Below are positions 44,201 to 54,544 of a stretch of 64,000 nt of DNA, piece after piece (positions within the stretch are counted from its first letter, which is position 1; every line of letters starts with the position of its first letter). The notes beneath the pieces are model-generated. The model was not told the origin of the DNA, searched no databases, and was given only the letters and a program-made list of their open reading frames with translations. The DNA comes from Heterohyrax brucei (lineage: Eukaryota; Chordata; Mammalia; Hyracoidea; Procaviidae). The translations under genes were made by a program, and so were the position numbers. Location of the stretch: positions 57,442,001 through 57,506,000 of the forward strand of contig CM053158.1 of assembly GCA_028571685.1 (NCBI GenBank), given 5' to 3'.

Positions 44201-46159
44201 TGTTGGAGAAGAATGCTGAATGTATGATGGACCATCAAAAGAACCAACAGATCTATTCTGGAAGAAGTACAACCATTGTGCTCCTTGGAAGAAAAGATGG
44301 CAAGACTGTGTCTTACATACTTTGGACATATTTTCAGGACAGATCAGTCCCTGGAGAACAACATCATGCTTGGTAGGATGGAAGGTCAGTGAAGAAGAGG
44401 AAGGCCCTTGACAAGGTGGACTGACACAGTGGCTCCAACAATGGGCTCCAACAACTGTGGACATGGTACAAGACTGGGCAGTGTTTCTTTCTGTTGTTCA
44501 CAGTGTCGCTATGAGTTGGAAGTGACTTGACGGCACCTAACAACAACCAAACAGGCAAGACCGGTTCAACATTAGAAAATCAGTCAACATGATCCACTTT
44601 ATAAACAGAATGAAAAGAATCATATGATCATTTCAATTGATACAGAGAAGGCATTTGATAAAGTCCAATACCTATTCCTGATAAAAATTCTCAATAAAGC
44701 AGGAAGAGAAGGGAAATTCTTCAACATAATAAAGGGCATCGTTACCAAATCAAAAGCCAACTTTATTCTCAGTGAAGACTGGTTAAAAGCCTTGTGCTTT
44801 GGAATGGTAGTAAGACATGGATGCCCTTTATCACCACTGCTGTTTAACATTGTTCTGAAAGTCTTAGCCAGAGCAGAAAGGCAAGAACAAATAAATAAAG
44901 GGCCTACAAATTGGAAGGGAAGAAGTAAAACTGTCTCTATATTCAAATAATATAATCCTATACATACAGAAGTCCGAAGTTTTCAAGAAAGCTACTGGAA
45001 CTAATAGAAAAATTCAGCAGAGTTGCAGGATACAAGCTCATCATACAAAAATCAGCCGGATTCCCATACACCAACAAAGACAGCTGCAACAAGAAAATCA
45101 AGGAAAAATTTACCATGTATAATAGTCCCTAAAAAGATAAAATACTTAGTAATAAATCTAACCAAGGATATAAATTTTTCTATACAAAGAAAACTATAAA
45201 ACACTGTTTTATGAAAACAAAAGAGACCTACATAAATGAAAAAACACAACACGTTCATGGACAGGAAGGTTCAACATTATGAGAACGCCAATCTTTCCCA
45301 AAGCAATCTACAGATACATATGCAATCCTGATACAAATACTAACAGTATTCTTTAACAAGATGGAAAAATTAATCACCAATTTCATATGGAAAGGAAAGA
45401 GGCCCTGGCTAAGTAAGGAATTACTAAAGAGAAAGAACAAAGTAGGAGGCCTCACTCTATCTGGTCTGAGAACCTGCTATACTGCCATGGTAGTCAAAAC
45501 AAGCTGTCACTGGTACGACAACAGATGCATCGACCAATGGAACAGAATTCAGAACCCAGACATAAATCCAACCGGTGTTCAACTGATCTTTTACAACGGA
45601 CCAAAGTCCATTAAATGAGGAAAAGATACTGTTTTTAACAAAAGGTTCTGATCCATCTGTGAAAGAAATAAGACTTATACCTCACACTATACACAAAAAC
45701 TGACTTAAAGTGTATTAAGACCTAAATATAAAATCCAAAATGATAGAGATCCTGGGGGGAGAAACAACTACAAGGGCCCTAACACATGAAATAAACATAA
45801 CACAAACCATAAAAAATGACTACAAACCCCAGAAGAGAAACTAGATAACTTGGACCTCCTGAAAATTAAATGCTTATGTTCACCAAAAGATGTCACCAAA
45901 GAGTAAAAAGAGAATCTAAAGACTAGGAAAAAAATTTGTGGTAATAACATATGTTTAATGTGTAAAATCTGTATAATGCTTCAGTACCTCAGCAACAAAA
46001 ATAAATAATTCAGTTAAAAAATCAGCAAGAGATACGAATAGACACTTCGCAAAAGAAGATGTTGAGGTGGCTTTCAGACACATGAGAAAATACTGGGGAT
46101 CATTAGCCATTCAGAGAAATGCAGACCAACACTACAGTGAAATACTATCTTAGTTATAC

Positions 46160-46645
46160 TGTCTTAGTTATCTAACACCGTAATAATAGAAAATACCAAA
46201 CGTGGATGGCTTTAGCAAAGAGGAATGTATTTTCTCACAGAAAGGTAGGTTAAAAGTCCAAATTCAGGGCATCAGCTGCAGAGGGAAGCTTTCCTTTGTT
46301 GGCTCTAGAGAAATGTTGTTGTTGTCAGTCTTCCCCTGGACTGCCTCTGAGGCACAGCAGTCCCAAATTGAAAGGATGCATACTGCTCCTGATTCTTCTT
46401 TCCTGGTGGTATGAGATCCCCAGCTCTCTGCTTCCTTCCCTTTCCTTTCAGCCCCCAAGAGATTGCCTCAAGACCCAATCCAAGCTTGTAAACTGAGTCT
46501 CTCTGCGCTAACACAACTGCTACCCATTCTCCCTCTTTAACATCACAGGCAGGATTTATGACATATGGGAAAAATCACACAATACCAGAAACAATGACTC
46601 AGCCAAACAGACACATTTTGGTGGGACACAGTTAAGTCCATGACA
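46160..46645 (-). mobile_element. Solo LTR, ERVL-MaLR type (LTR 6)
   Basis: Reverse orientation, from 'tgtcttagttatctaacaccgtaataatag' to 'cacagttaagtccatgaca'. It contains the 'aaagtccaaattcagggcatcagctgcag' and 'ggtggtatgagatccccagctctctgcttcc' blocks. 'ctatc' flanks both sides (46145-46149 and 46646-46650), with about 10 bp of extra repetition at the left edge. A solo LTR in the ORF2 C-terminal part of L1 A. Confidence 0.75.
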
Positions 46646-46806
46646 CTATCTCACCCCAACACTTTATCACTAATAAAATTTTAAGAAGTAAAGAAGATAA
46701 TAAATGTTGGAGAGGTTGTAGGGAAATTTCGAACTCATGTGCCATGCTAGTGTAAAATGATACAATGGAATGTAAAATGGTACAAGTGTTGACTTTGCAA
46801 AGGCAT

Positions 46807-47848
46807 CATGACAAATTATGGATAACATTGCAAATAATGGGAGTCCCGAACACTTCTTAAGGAATCTGTACATGGATCAAGAGACAATTACTCGAACAGA
46901 ACAAGAAGACGCTGCATGGTTTAAAGTTAGCAAAGGTGTCTCAGGCTTATATCCTTTCACCATATCTTTTCAATTTGTATGCCAAGCAAATAATCCAAGA
47001 AGCTGGACTATATGAAGAAGAATGAGACATCAGTATTGGAGGAAGACTCATTAACAGCCTGCATTATGTAGATGACACAACTTTGTTGCTGAAAGTGAAG
47101 AGAATTTGAAACACTTACTGATGAAGATCAAACACCACAGCCTGCAGTATGGATTGCACCTCAATATCAAGAAAGCTAAAATTCTCACAAGTGGACTGGT
47201 AAGCAACATCATGATGAATGGAGAAAAAGTTGAGATTGTCGAGGATTTCATTTTACTTGGTTCCACAATAAAGGCCTATGGAAGGAGCAATCACAAAATC
47301 AAGACATTGCATTGGGGGAAATCTACTACAAAAGACCTATTTAAAGTGTTGAAAGTAAACATATCTTCTTGAAAGCTAAGGTGTGCATCACCCAAGCTAT
47401 GGTATTTTCAGTTACATCATACTCACGCAGAAGCTGGACAATGAATAAGGGAGACAGAAGAATTGATGCCTTTGAATTATGGTACTGGGAATAAATATTA
47501 AACATACCAAAAACTGCCAAAGGAACAAACTGATATGTTGTGAAAGAAGCATAATCAGAGCGTTCTTTGGAAGCAAGGATGGCAAGTCTAAGTCTTACAA
47601 ACTTTGGACATATTGTCAGGAGAGATCTGTCCCTCAGAGAAGACATTATGCTTGGTAAAGTAGAAGGTCAGTGAAAAAGAGGAAGACCCTCAAGGAGATG
47701 GAATGGCACAGTGGCTGCAACAAAAGGCTAAAGCCTAAAAATGATCGTGGGCATGATGCAGGACTGAGCCGTGTTTTGTTCTGTTGTTCACAGAGTCACT
47801 GAGTCAGAACCAACTAGACAGTACCTAACACCAACAACAAAATGTGGG
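46807..47848 (+). mobile_element. RTE LINE, 5' truncated
   Basis: The text starts inside the reverse transcriptase ('aaattatggataacattgcaaataatggga') and runs to the RTE 3' end ('gtcactgagtcagaaccaactagacagtacctaacaccaacaaca'). The catalytic box reads YVDDT (47065-47079). A frame at 47106-47372 (88 codons) carries QYGLHLNIKKAKILTSG and DFILLGSTIKA. It has the same orientation as the larger RTE 2.3 kb upstream but is clearly different in sequence, so the two are separate insertions. It interrupts the ORF2 C-terminal/3' part of L1 A. Confidence 0.8.
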
Positions 47849-49168
47849 TGATATAGAAAATGATATGGTGACTCCTTATAAAGCTTGTGACAGAAATAGC
47901 ATATGATCCAGCAAGCTACTCTGAGGAATACATCCTAGAAAAATAAGAGCCAATACATAAATAGAGCTATCCACATTCATGTTCACTGCAGCATTATTCA
48001 TAATAGTAAAAGTATGAAAATAGGTATCTAAGTGTCCACCGATAGCTGAATCGATAAATTATGGTACATTCACATAGTGAAATACTATGTAATGATAAAG
48101 AACAACGTTGAATCTGAAAAACATCTTACAACATGAATAAATCTGGAATGCAGAGCGAATTTGTCAATCATAAAATGACAAATACTATATAAGACTACTG
48201 TTGTAAACCTCCAAACAAAGGTTTACACACAGAGGAAAATAACAAATCTTTGATGGTATGAGGGCTGGGAAAGAGAAACCACTAACTGAATAGTAGAGTA
48301 GCTAACTTTAGTGAAAGAAAAAGACAGCACACAACATAGTGGAAGGCAGCACAGCTTGGCCAAGGCAAAGTCATAGAACATTCCTAGGTACATCCAAATA
48401 CTTTGAGGGAACAAGTTACTGGGGCTGAGGGTTGCAGACCATCGTCTCAGGGCACATCTAGTTCAATTGGCCTACCGTAGTTCATACAGAAGATGTTCTA
48501 CATTCCACTCTGAGGAGTAACATCTGGGGTCTTAAAAGCTTGAAAGCAGTCATCTAAGATACACTTATTGGTGACATCCCATCTGGAGCAAAAGAGAACG
48601 AAGAAAACCAAAGACATCAAAGAACTAATAGACTACAATCTGATACCAAAAGAACTAGATAGGACCCATCTACCACCGCTGATTCCGCTGACAGGTGTCA
48701 TGATAGAGAGTCCAGGACAGAGTGGGAGAAAACTGTAGAAGAAAATTCAAATCCCCAAATAATGTCAGTCCGGCAGTGACCAAAAGAGCCCCCAACACTA
48801 TGACCCCCAGGAACCCTTCTGACTCAGAACAGAAGCCACCCCAGAAGTCTACCTTTCAACTCAAAACTCGACAGACCTATAAAACAAAAAATAATAAACA
48901 TGAAGTAAGTGGTCTTAGTTCAGTTAAGCTCTTGAGCAAAATGGGCAACACTTGCCCAAAAGCAAAAAGGAGAAGGCAGAAAGGAACAGGAAGCCTGGGG
49001 GGAGAGGCATAGACAATGCCAATTTGAAAGGAAAAGGGGGAGAGTGCTGACACACTAAGCGGGGGCGATTGCAACAAATGTCACAAAACAACTTGTGTAA
49101 AAATTTTTCCATGAAAAACTAATTTGTTTTGTAAACTTCCACCTAAAATACAATATTAAAAAAAAAAA
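47849..49168 (+). mobile_element. L1 A 3' UTR and poly(A)
   Basis: Starting within the ORF2 C-terminal end ('gcatatgatccagcaagctactctgaggaatac', 'gttcactgcagcattattcataatagtaaaag'), this segment carries the long L1 3' UTR. It ends with 'acttccacctaaaatacaatatt' and a poly(A) at 49158-49168. The 96-codon frame at 48722-49012 lies in the UTR and is not a gene. The UTR is collinear, in opposite orientation, with 26.6-27.5 kb (L1 E). Confidence 0.8.
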
Positions 49169-49259
49169 TACTATAAGAGGATTTTCCCCAGAACATCTAG
49201 AACTTGATGCCATTATTCAAAGAAAACTGTCTATAAATCCTGGAAGAAAACACAGTCTG

Positions 49260-49464
49260 ATTCCCTTGAGCAAGCAGTGTTTTCAGTCTGGCTATTTCAC
49301 CTAGGAGCTCAGAGATGTGTTTGACATTGGTGCCCTCATTAATAGTAGGCTTGTTGATGATGCTTTGCGCTGTATTTGCATAGTGAAGAGTACTTAGGCT
49401 TTCTCTGTAATTGATATCAGCAGGTGAAATGGCTTTGAAAAACGTATTCAAAAAATAATTTTTC
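49260..49464 (-). pseudogene. KIF16B: Kinesin motor-domain fragment (KIF16B-like), broken
   Basis: On the minus strand an open frame (49481-49197) contains [20 protein letters not shown], then [19 protein letters not shown] and [15 protein letters not shown]. This matches the end of a kinesin-3 motor domain and its neck. The [28 protein letters not shown] pattern is, from memory, that of KIF16B, an endosome motor. Strictly conserved positions are changed (LRYANRAK is [16 protein letters not shown] is ISELLGEI), and similarity ends abruptly after GNQ. It is therefore a dead fragment: a processed pseudogene piece or a duplicated exon. An acceptor-like 'ttttttgaatacgtttttcaaag' precedes the match, but no good donor follows. 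It begins about 90 bp past the L1 A poly(A). Confidence 0.65.
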
Positions 49465-49489
49465 AGCACTCTATGTTTCATTTAACTCA

Positions 49490-51210
49490 AAGTTGGTTTG
49501 TAATTGAAAAGTCAGATTACTTCCAGGTCTTTAGATAGACTGAATATTATTGCCATAGCAATGAATAATAAAAATTATGAAAGACTTACAGGGAAGAGTA
49601 CTGACTATACCAAATTCCATGTCATCTTGCTCTTCTTAAGTCTGTTCTAGCCATCAAATCAACTCTAAAATGATATACGAGATATCTCACTGTAGTAGGA
49701 GTATTTTCTTTGTTGAAAATATAAGATTTCAAGACTATACTTCTCAAATATTAATATGAATTAAAAAGGTCTAGCAAAGCCCACTGTCTTTGTAAACATC
49801 TAAAGCATGATTCTTTTTGATGAGTCAGTATTTTAGTCAATTATTTTCTCCTCACCTCCATACCAAACCTTAAGGTTTAGGAAGCTGTAGATCCTTCATT
49901 TCCACAGTTAATGCATGGTGTGGGGATGGTATGAGGTCAAGGAAGACCCAGAAGGAGGACAAAGACAGAGGAGAGAGAGGGAGGTGGGAGGGGAGCCTTA
50001 GGAGGCAAACAACTTGATAAGTTCTCCTCAACAATAATCTCCTCCTTTTTATGTGTTTTCCCTGTTCTACTTCTTGCAGTTAATTGTTCAAAGTATAGAA
50101 ATAATGTATATTATGTTTATCATTAAGAAAAAAGGTCAGTCAATGCTTGAAAATGCCAAATTTTGTGACCCGGGAAACCCTTCTTAAGGCATTTCAGCCA
50201 GAGAATGGTCAATTGTTTGTTGATGGTGAACTCACCTTCTTTGTAAATTAATACCTCCTTCTTCTTTGTTTTCATGTGGGTGAAAACATGCTGCATTTCA
50301 ATATATTCCTGCTATTGCTGTGAGTGGGTGGGAGAAAACTTGGAGGATGGTTAACAATGATGCAGAGTTTGAGAGGTAGGAGGTGATAAAGAGATACCAA
50401 TGTAGGGTGCCCAGCAGGTACTTGGGGGGAAATGAAGTTTACAAGTGTGTGGGTGAGTAAGTGGAAGTAAGGAAAAGGTCCATGTTTACAGACAAAGGAG
50501 AAGGAACGCAATCCTGAGTCAGAGAATATGGACTTAAGGGAAAATAATCCATATTTTCATAGGCATTGACTATCCACCTAGAGATTTAACCATCAGCGAG
50601 TAGTTGTTGGACTTAGGGTAAGATTGCAGTGCTATGTGTGATTTCCATGACCAAGGGTCCCAGGAACACACAAATGTTGCCTTGGGCCAGCCATTTGTTT
50701 TCTTTATGAGATCCTCATAAGGGGCACATATCTAGGAACATAACCAGTGATTGGGTGACTTAAGTATCATTGCGGTTGAACTTAAATTTCAATGAAGAGT
50801 TCCAGTAATGTAGCTTGATCAACTTGAAATTCTCTTTCTTCAAATCTCGTTAGACCCAATCAGACTTAGATAAAGCAAACTTGAGGATGGCTCTGACTAG
50901 TCCTGTATCTCCCACAGTGCTCAAAAACCAGACTCGGTTTCAATTACCAGGACATAAGGAATGTTCAATGTCGATCAACACGAGACAGTGTTACTAGACC
51001 AAGGTGGACTGGCTTTCCTTTACAGACTACCCTAAAGGGAGTAAAGAGAGCAGGTAAGGAGAAACAAAGAGACACCAGGCACAGCTCAAACAGCCTCAGA
51101 CTCTTACCATCTCCTTTTGTAGTAAGAAAAAGAGAAGAAAGAGTCTATATTGAGGCAGAGAGGGTTGACCAGGGACTGGTTGATAAAAACAACCTGGGCC
51201 TCATGCTCGC
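49490..51210. other. No gene or repeat recognised
   Basis: About 1.7 kb. A purine-rich run lies at about 49945-49998 (ggaggacaaagacagaggagagagagggaggtggg). No repeat family or coding similarity recognised. Not AT-extreme; possibly unique DNA. Confidence 0.4.
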
Positions 51211-51702
51211 TGTCATGTGTTCCCCCAAAAATCTGTGTAATGATTTAGCTAGGCTATGATCCCTGGTATTGTGTGATGTCCCTTCTTGCTGTAAATCCTG
51301 GTTCTATGATGTTAATGAGGGTGGATGTGCATGCAGCAGTTGAGTTGGTGGGGCAGGACTTAAGGCATGAGATTGTATTGTGGCTTGGGTGGTCTCTTGA
51401 GATATAAAAGAACGAGAGGCAAGCTGAGATTTGGGGACCTCACACCACCAAGAAGCAGTGCTAGAGCTAAACGCATCCTTTGGGAAGGAAAGACTGGGGT
51501 TCCTGTGCCTCGGAAGTTTCCAGTCCGGAGGAAGATCGATGACAAGAACCTTTCTCCACTGCCAACAGAGAAAGCCTTCCCTTGGAGCTGACACCCCAAA
51601 TTTGGACCTTTAGCTTACCGGACAGTGACAAATAAAATTTCTCTCCTTAAAGCCATCCTTTTTGTGGTATTTCTGTTAAAGCAGCACTAGATGATGAAAA
51701 CA
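51211..51702 (+). mobile_element. Solo LTR, ERVL-MaLR type (LTR 7)
   Basis: Starts TGTCATGTG and ends GATGAAAACA. It shares the 'ctaggctatgatccctggtattgtgtgat..ctgtaaatcctg' variant with LTR 2 and has the 'gagatttggggacctcacaccaccaagaagcagtgctagagc' core. Frames of 60-96 codons on both strands (51304-51613) are shadows of this LTR. No internal region; a solo LTR. Confidence 0.75.
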
Positions 51703-54040
51703 CCCACATTCTTGTTTCTTAGTATACATTGATGAATTTATTATTAACAAGTTCTTCATTTGTTCCTTTCTTGTTTCTCCTACTTTTTTTTTCAAGAAAT
51801 CATGTGCCAACTGCGTGTAGTTTGAAAAAGAGGTGACCATTATCTCACCTTCCAGTGGGGACAGAAGTGAGCGGAGACCAGTACTGAGTATGCACAGCAA
51901 TGCCACCCCACCCTTCTCTGAGAATAGCCAACACCTGTCACGGAAACCTCATGAGTATTAGGTAACCTGGTTACTACAGTCACACACATACAAGCCCATA
52001 CTTTACTAGCCCAGAGGAGTTAGTCTTTTGGAGGAGCTCAGGCCCCCATTTGGTTCCTTTTACCTGTTACAAGTAAAATAAACTTGCTAGAGTTATGACC
52101 AACTCTGTATTCCTCATGTAATCTTATTCAGGGAAAAACAAGGACCTTTTATGTCTATTGGAATGGTAAGAGTATGTCCGCATACAGCATGACTTGTGTC
52201 TCCATTGAAAGTTCCACTTATAAACATTCTTAAATTTGAGCCACACCTCCCTTCTCAGGATGCCAAATTTCTTGCAGATGATCCTAGTGAAGTAAGAATC
52301 AGGGGATACAATTGACAAAGGAAGAAAACAGCCTTGACCTCTGAAAGGACAGCAATAACTCAATTTATTCCATTATGTTAAGTAAGTATACTGTGGACAG
52401 AATAGAATATTATCTACAAAGTGCAATACGCAGGTCATCCCAGGCCTTTGTGTATTTTCATAGGGCAAAACCTGATAATTGTTTGTGAACTTCTGACCCT
52501 TTGATTCAAAATATTACCAGTATTTCAGACTTTATTGGACTCCTGACCCTGAGACGACTCTTCTTATATCTCACCCGATTGCCTTAGTAGTCTGCCTTCT
52601 GAACATCAGTTGAGCTGCCTGTCTGATCATCTAAAGATCCCCAGACTCCTATTGGAGGTACCTCACTTCTTTAATCCAAGATTCTGATTCCCGCCTTGTA
52701 AAAAAAGCATTTAAGCAGCCCACATTTTCCAGTAAGAAAGCTTTTTATTTTTTTGAACAACAACAAAAGAAGTATGTATAAGGGACCGATTAAGCATCAT
52801 TCATTTCTAAAGTCATTTTCTTTTTATAGGCTGTAAATAAATTTGCAAAATCACGTAACTTCATGGTAATAACACCTGGAAGTTACAAGGTAATGAAACC
52901 CAAAGCATCTAAGTATAGTACTCCAAGAATTTACTTCTCAGTGCCAGAAGTCAAGATTTTCTGCTTCTAAGCACTAATGTAAAATGAATTAGCACCAAGA
53001 GTTCCAAGCTGCCCTGCTCCAGAATTATGGGGGGCTACCTCTCTAGTTGCCAAGTATAATTGATGACTGCGTGGATCAGAAGCAGTAGTGTTGCAAGAAT
53101 GTTCACATGGCTTTTCAAATGTTTATTGTGAATTTTAAAGTAAGCTCTGTATTTCCCCCAGAAGATGACTATAGGTAAGTGGCATATTTGTAACCAGCTT
53201 TTGCCCTAAAAGTCAGGGTTTAGCCAAATCAAGACTTACCCAAAAGTTTAAAAGTCAAGATGACAGTTTGATGGTAGCTTGAATCTTAGTGGAAAGGCCT
53301 GGAAGAAAATTTTCCAGAGTGAAAATGGGAGGCTTTCAGATGCTACTTCAGACTGGCCCAGTTCCAGCTGAGAGGAATCCAAAATCAAGTATTTCTCTTA
53401 ACCCCGAGGCTAATTACCTGCCCAAGAGGCTGCTGGCCAGTAAACTTGTGTCATCCATCTCGATATAGATGTTTTTCTTCTGAAATATGCTGTCTCAGTT
53501 GTATGGCACTGAAATTGCCTCTTTTTCTACTGAAAGAAAGGGAGAAAGAAAATACTTAAGGTCACTTTCATATTGTCTGCTTTGCCCTCCTGAAAAGACT
53601 ATAAAGAAGTGTACTGCCTTCAAGCCTACTGAAGAGTTGGCATTATCAATGATGGCCCACCCAGTTGTTGAAATGGCTGCAAAAGTACTGGGAATAACGT
53701 CAAAGCTCTTCTCTCTTCGGGGCCACAGGAAGGCTGTGTACACAACCTAAGGTCACTTCTTCCCTCGGAGTGGTTCTTTCAGTTGAATCCTTTGTTCTAA
53801 GTTCTGGTTACCTCTCCTATCCCTTGACTCTTTGGATCAAGAGACAGTGACTGCTCCACTCTTGTTAGTCCTGGGATACCACACTATCCCTTGTGGTCTT
53901 ACTTCTTTTAAATAGACTCTTTATAAAGCCCTCCTTGGACTGCCCTAATTTAAATGAGCCATCTGTTCCCTGTTGGGACCCTGATACATTTATTAATGTT
54001 TCAGGGGAATTTCTTAGTTAAATGTTTGTCATCGACATCT
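51703..54040. other. No gene or repeat recognised
   Basis: About 2.3 kb with no assignable repeat. The 87-codon plus frame and the 82-codon minus frame at 53487-53750 overlap almost completely and show no known domain, so neither is called a gene. This is one of the longer stretches in the window without a recognised mobile element. Confidence 0.4.
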
Positions 54041-54042
54041 AC

Positions 54043-54085
54043 TGTAATTGTTAAGAGCATGTGGTCTGTGGAATCCAAACTCTTT
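54043..54085 (+). mobile_element. MIR 5' end fragment
   Basis: 'ttgttaagagcatgtggtctgtggaatccaaactc' matches the tRNA-like 5' part of MIR (ttaagagcatggactctggaatc type). Only about 40 bp. Confidence 0.45.
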
Positions 54086-54544
54086 TTTAAAAATGTGTTT
54101 TGTGACCTAGAATATAGTCCATTTTTATAAATCATCCACAAATATTTAAAAAGATCATATTCTTTATAGTGGATGCAGGGCTCTACATAGATTCATTAGA
54201 TCTTTGAAATACCCCAATTAGAAGTACTCCTAGAACATAAGCTTTCTCCCATAAAATACAGTAATATGTGATTGAAAAAATGTAAGTCACCCTCCACACC
54301 AAACCCCTAAAGAGACAGAAAGCACAATCTGTGACATGTAGAAAACAGAAACCAGTGGACAGGTGAATGCTGGGTGGTCAGCCAAGGTCACTAACAATCT
54401 CAGTGCGTGGTACATCTGAGTCAAACTTTCAGAACTTCAGGTCTCAGAAAAATCACACATAGCTACATGCCACTGATTTTTGCAGGTGCATCTGTAAGCC
54501 CAGGAACTCCAAGTACTGCCAGCTATTACTGAAAGCTCAAATAA
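54086..54544. other. No gene or repeat recognised
   Basis: About 460 bp before the split AfroSINE. Nothing assignable. Confidence 0.3.

Larger units (their letters stand above)
41482..44549 (+). mobile_element. RTE LINE (BovB-like), near full length
   Basis: About 3.07 kb. It has a 5' UTR (41482-41660) that matches the body of the chimeric SINE at 37.3 kb. An endonuclease frame (41662-42414) follows, then broken reverse transcriptase frames (43080-44200), and a 3' end 'gtcgctatgagttggaagtgacttgacggcacctaacaacaacc' carrying the AfroSINE-type tail. The afrotherian RTE is single-ORF; here it is broken by frameshifts and stops. It is the youngest part of the 38.9-49.2 kb nest. The right edge joins L1 A directly, and a target duplication is not clear. 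Confidence 0.85.
38930..49168 (+). mobile_element. L1 (A): long copy holding four later elements
   Basis: 5' truncated within ORF2 (MEDLNDIINQLDVIDIHRTLH at 38935). The segments are: endonuclease end, linker and start of the reverse transcriptase (38930-40095); reverse transcriptase onward (44551-46159); ORF2 C-terminus (46646-46806); and ORF2 end plus long 3' UTR (47849-49168). It ends in about 11 A's at 49158-49168. The 3' UTR ('tggaaggcagcacagcttggccaaggcaaagtcatag', 'ggggtcttaaaagcttgaaagc') is the same type as in L1 E. Between segments lie L1 B plus the large RTE, LTR 6, and the smaller RTE. Roughly 70 bp of reverse transcriptase coding is missing at the first break. Inactive. Confidence 0.8.

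Noticed and set aside
48722-49012. 96-codon basic frame as a small protein
   Set aside because: It lies in the 3' UTR of L1 A.
49158-49464. Kinesin fragment as a 3' transduction carried by L1 A
   Set aside because: It lies after the L1 poly(A) with no second poly(A) beyond it, and is in the opposite orientation. Simple adjacency is enough.
51304-51613. Several 60-96 codon frames on both strands
   Set aside because: All are shadows of the MaLR-type LTR at 51211-51702.
53487-53750. 87-codon plus frame (and 82-codon minus frame) as a small gene
   Set aside because: The two frames overlap almost fully, no domain is recognised, and there is no start context or splice framing.
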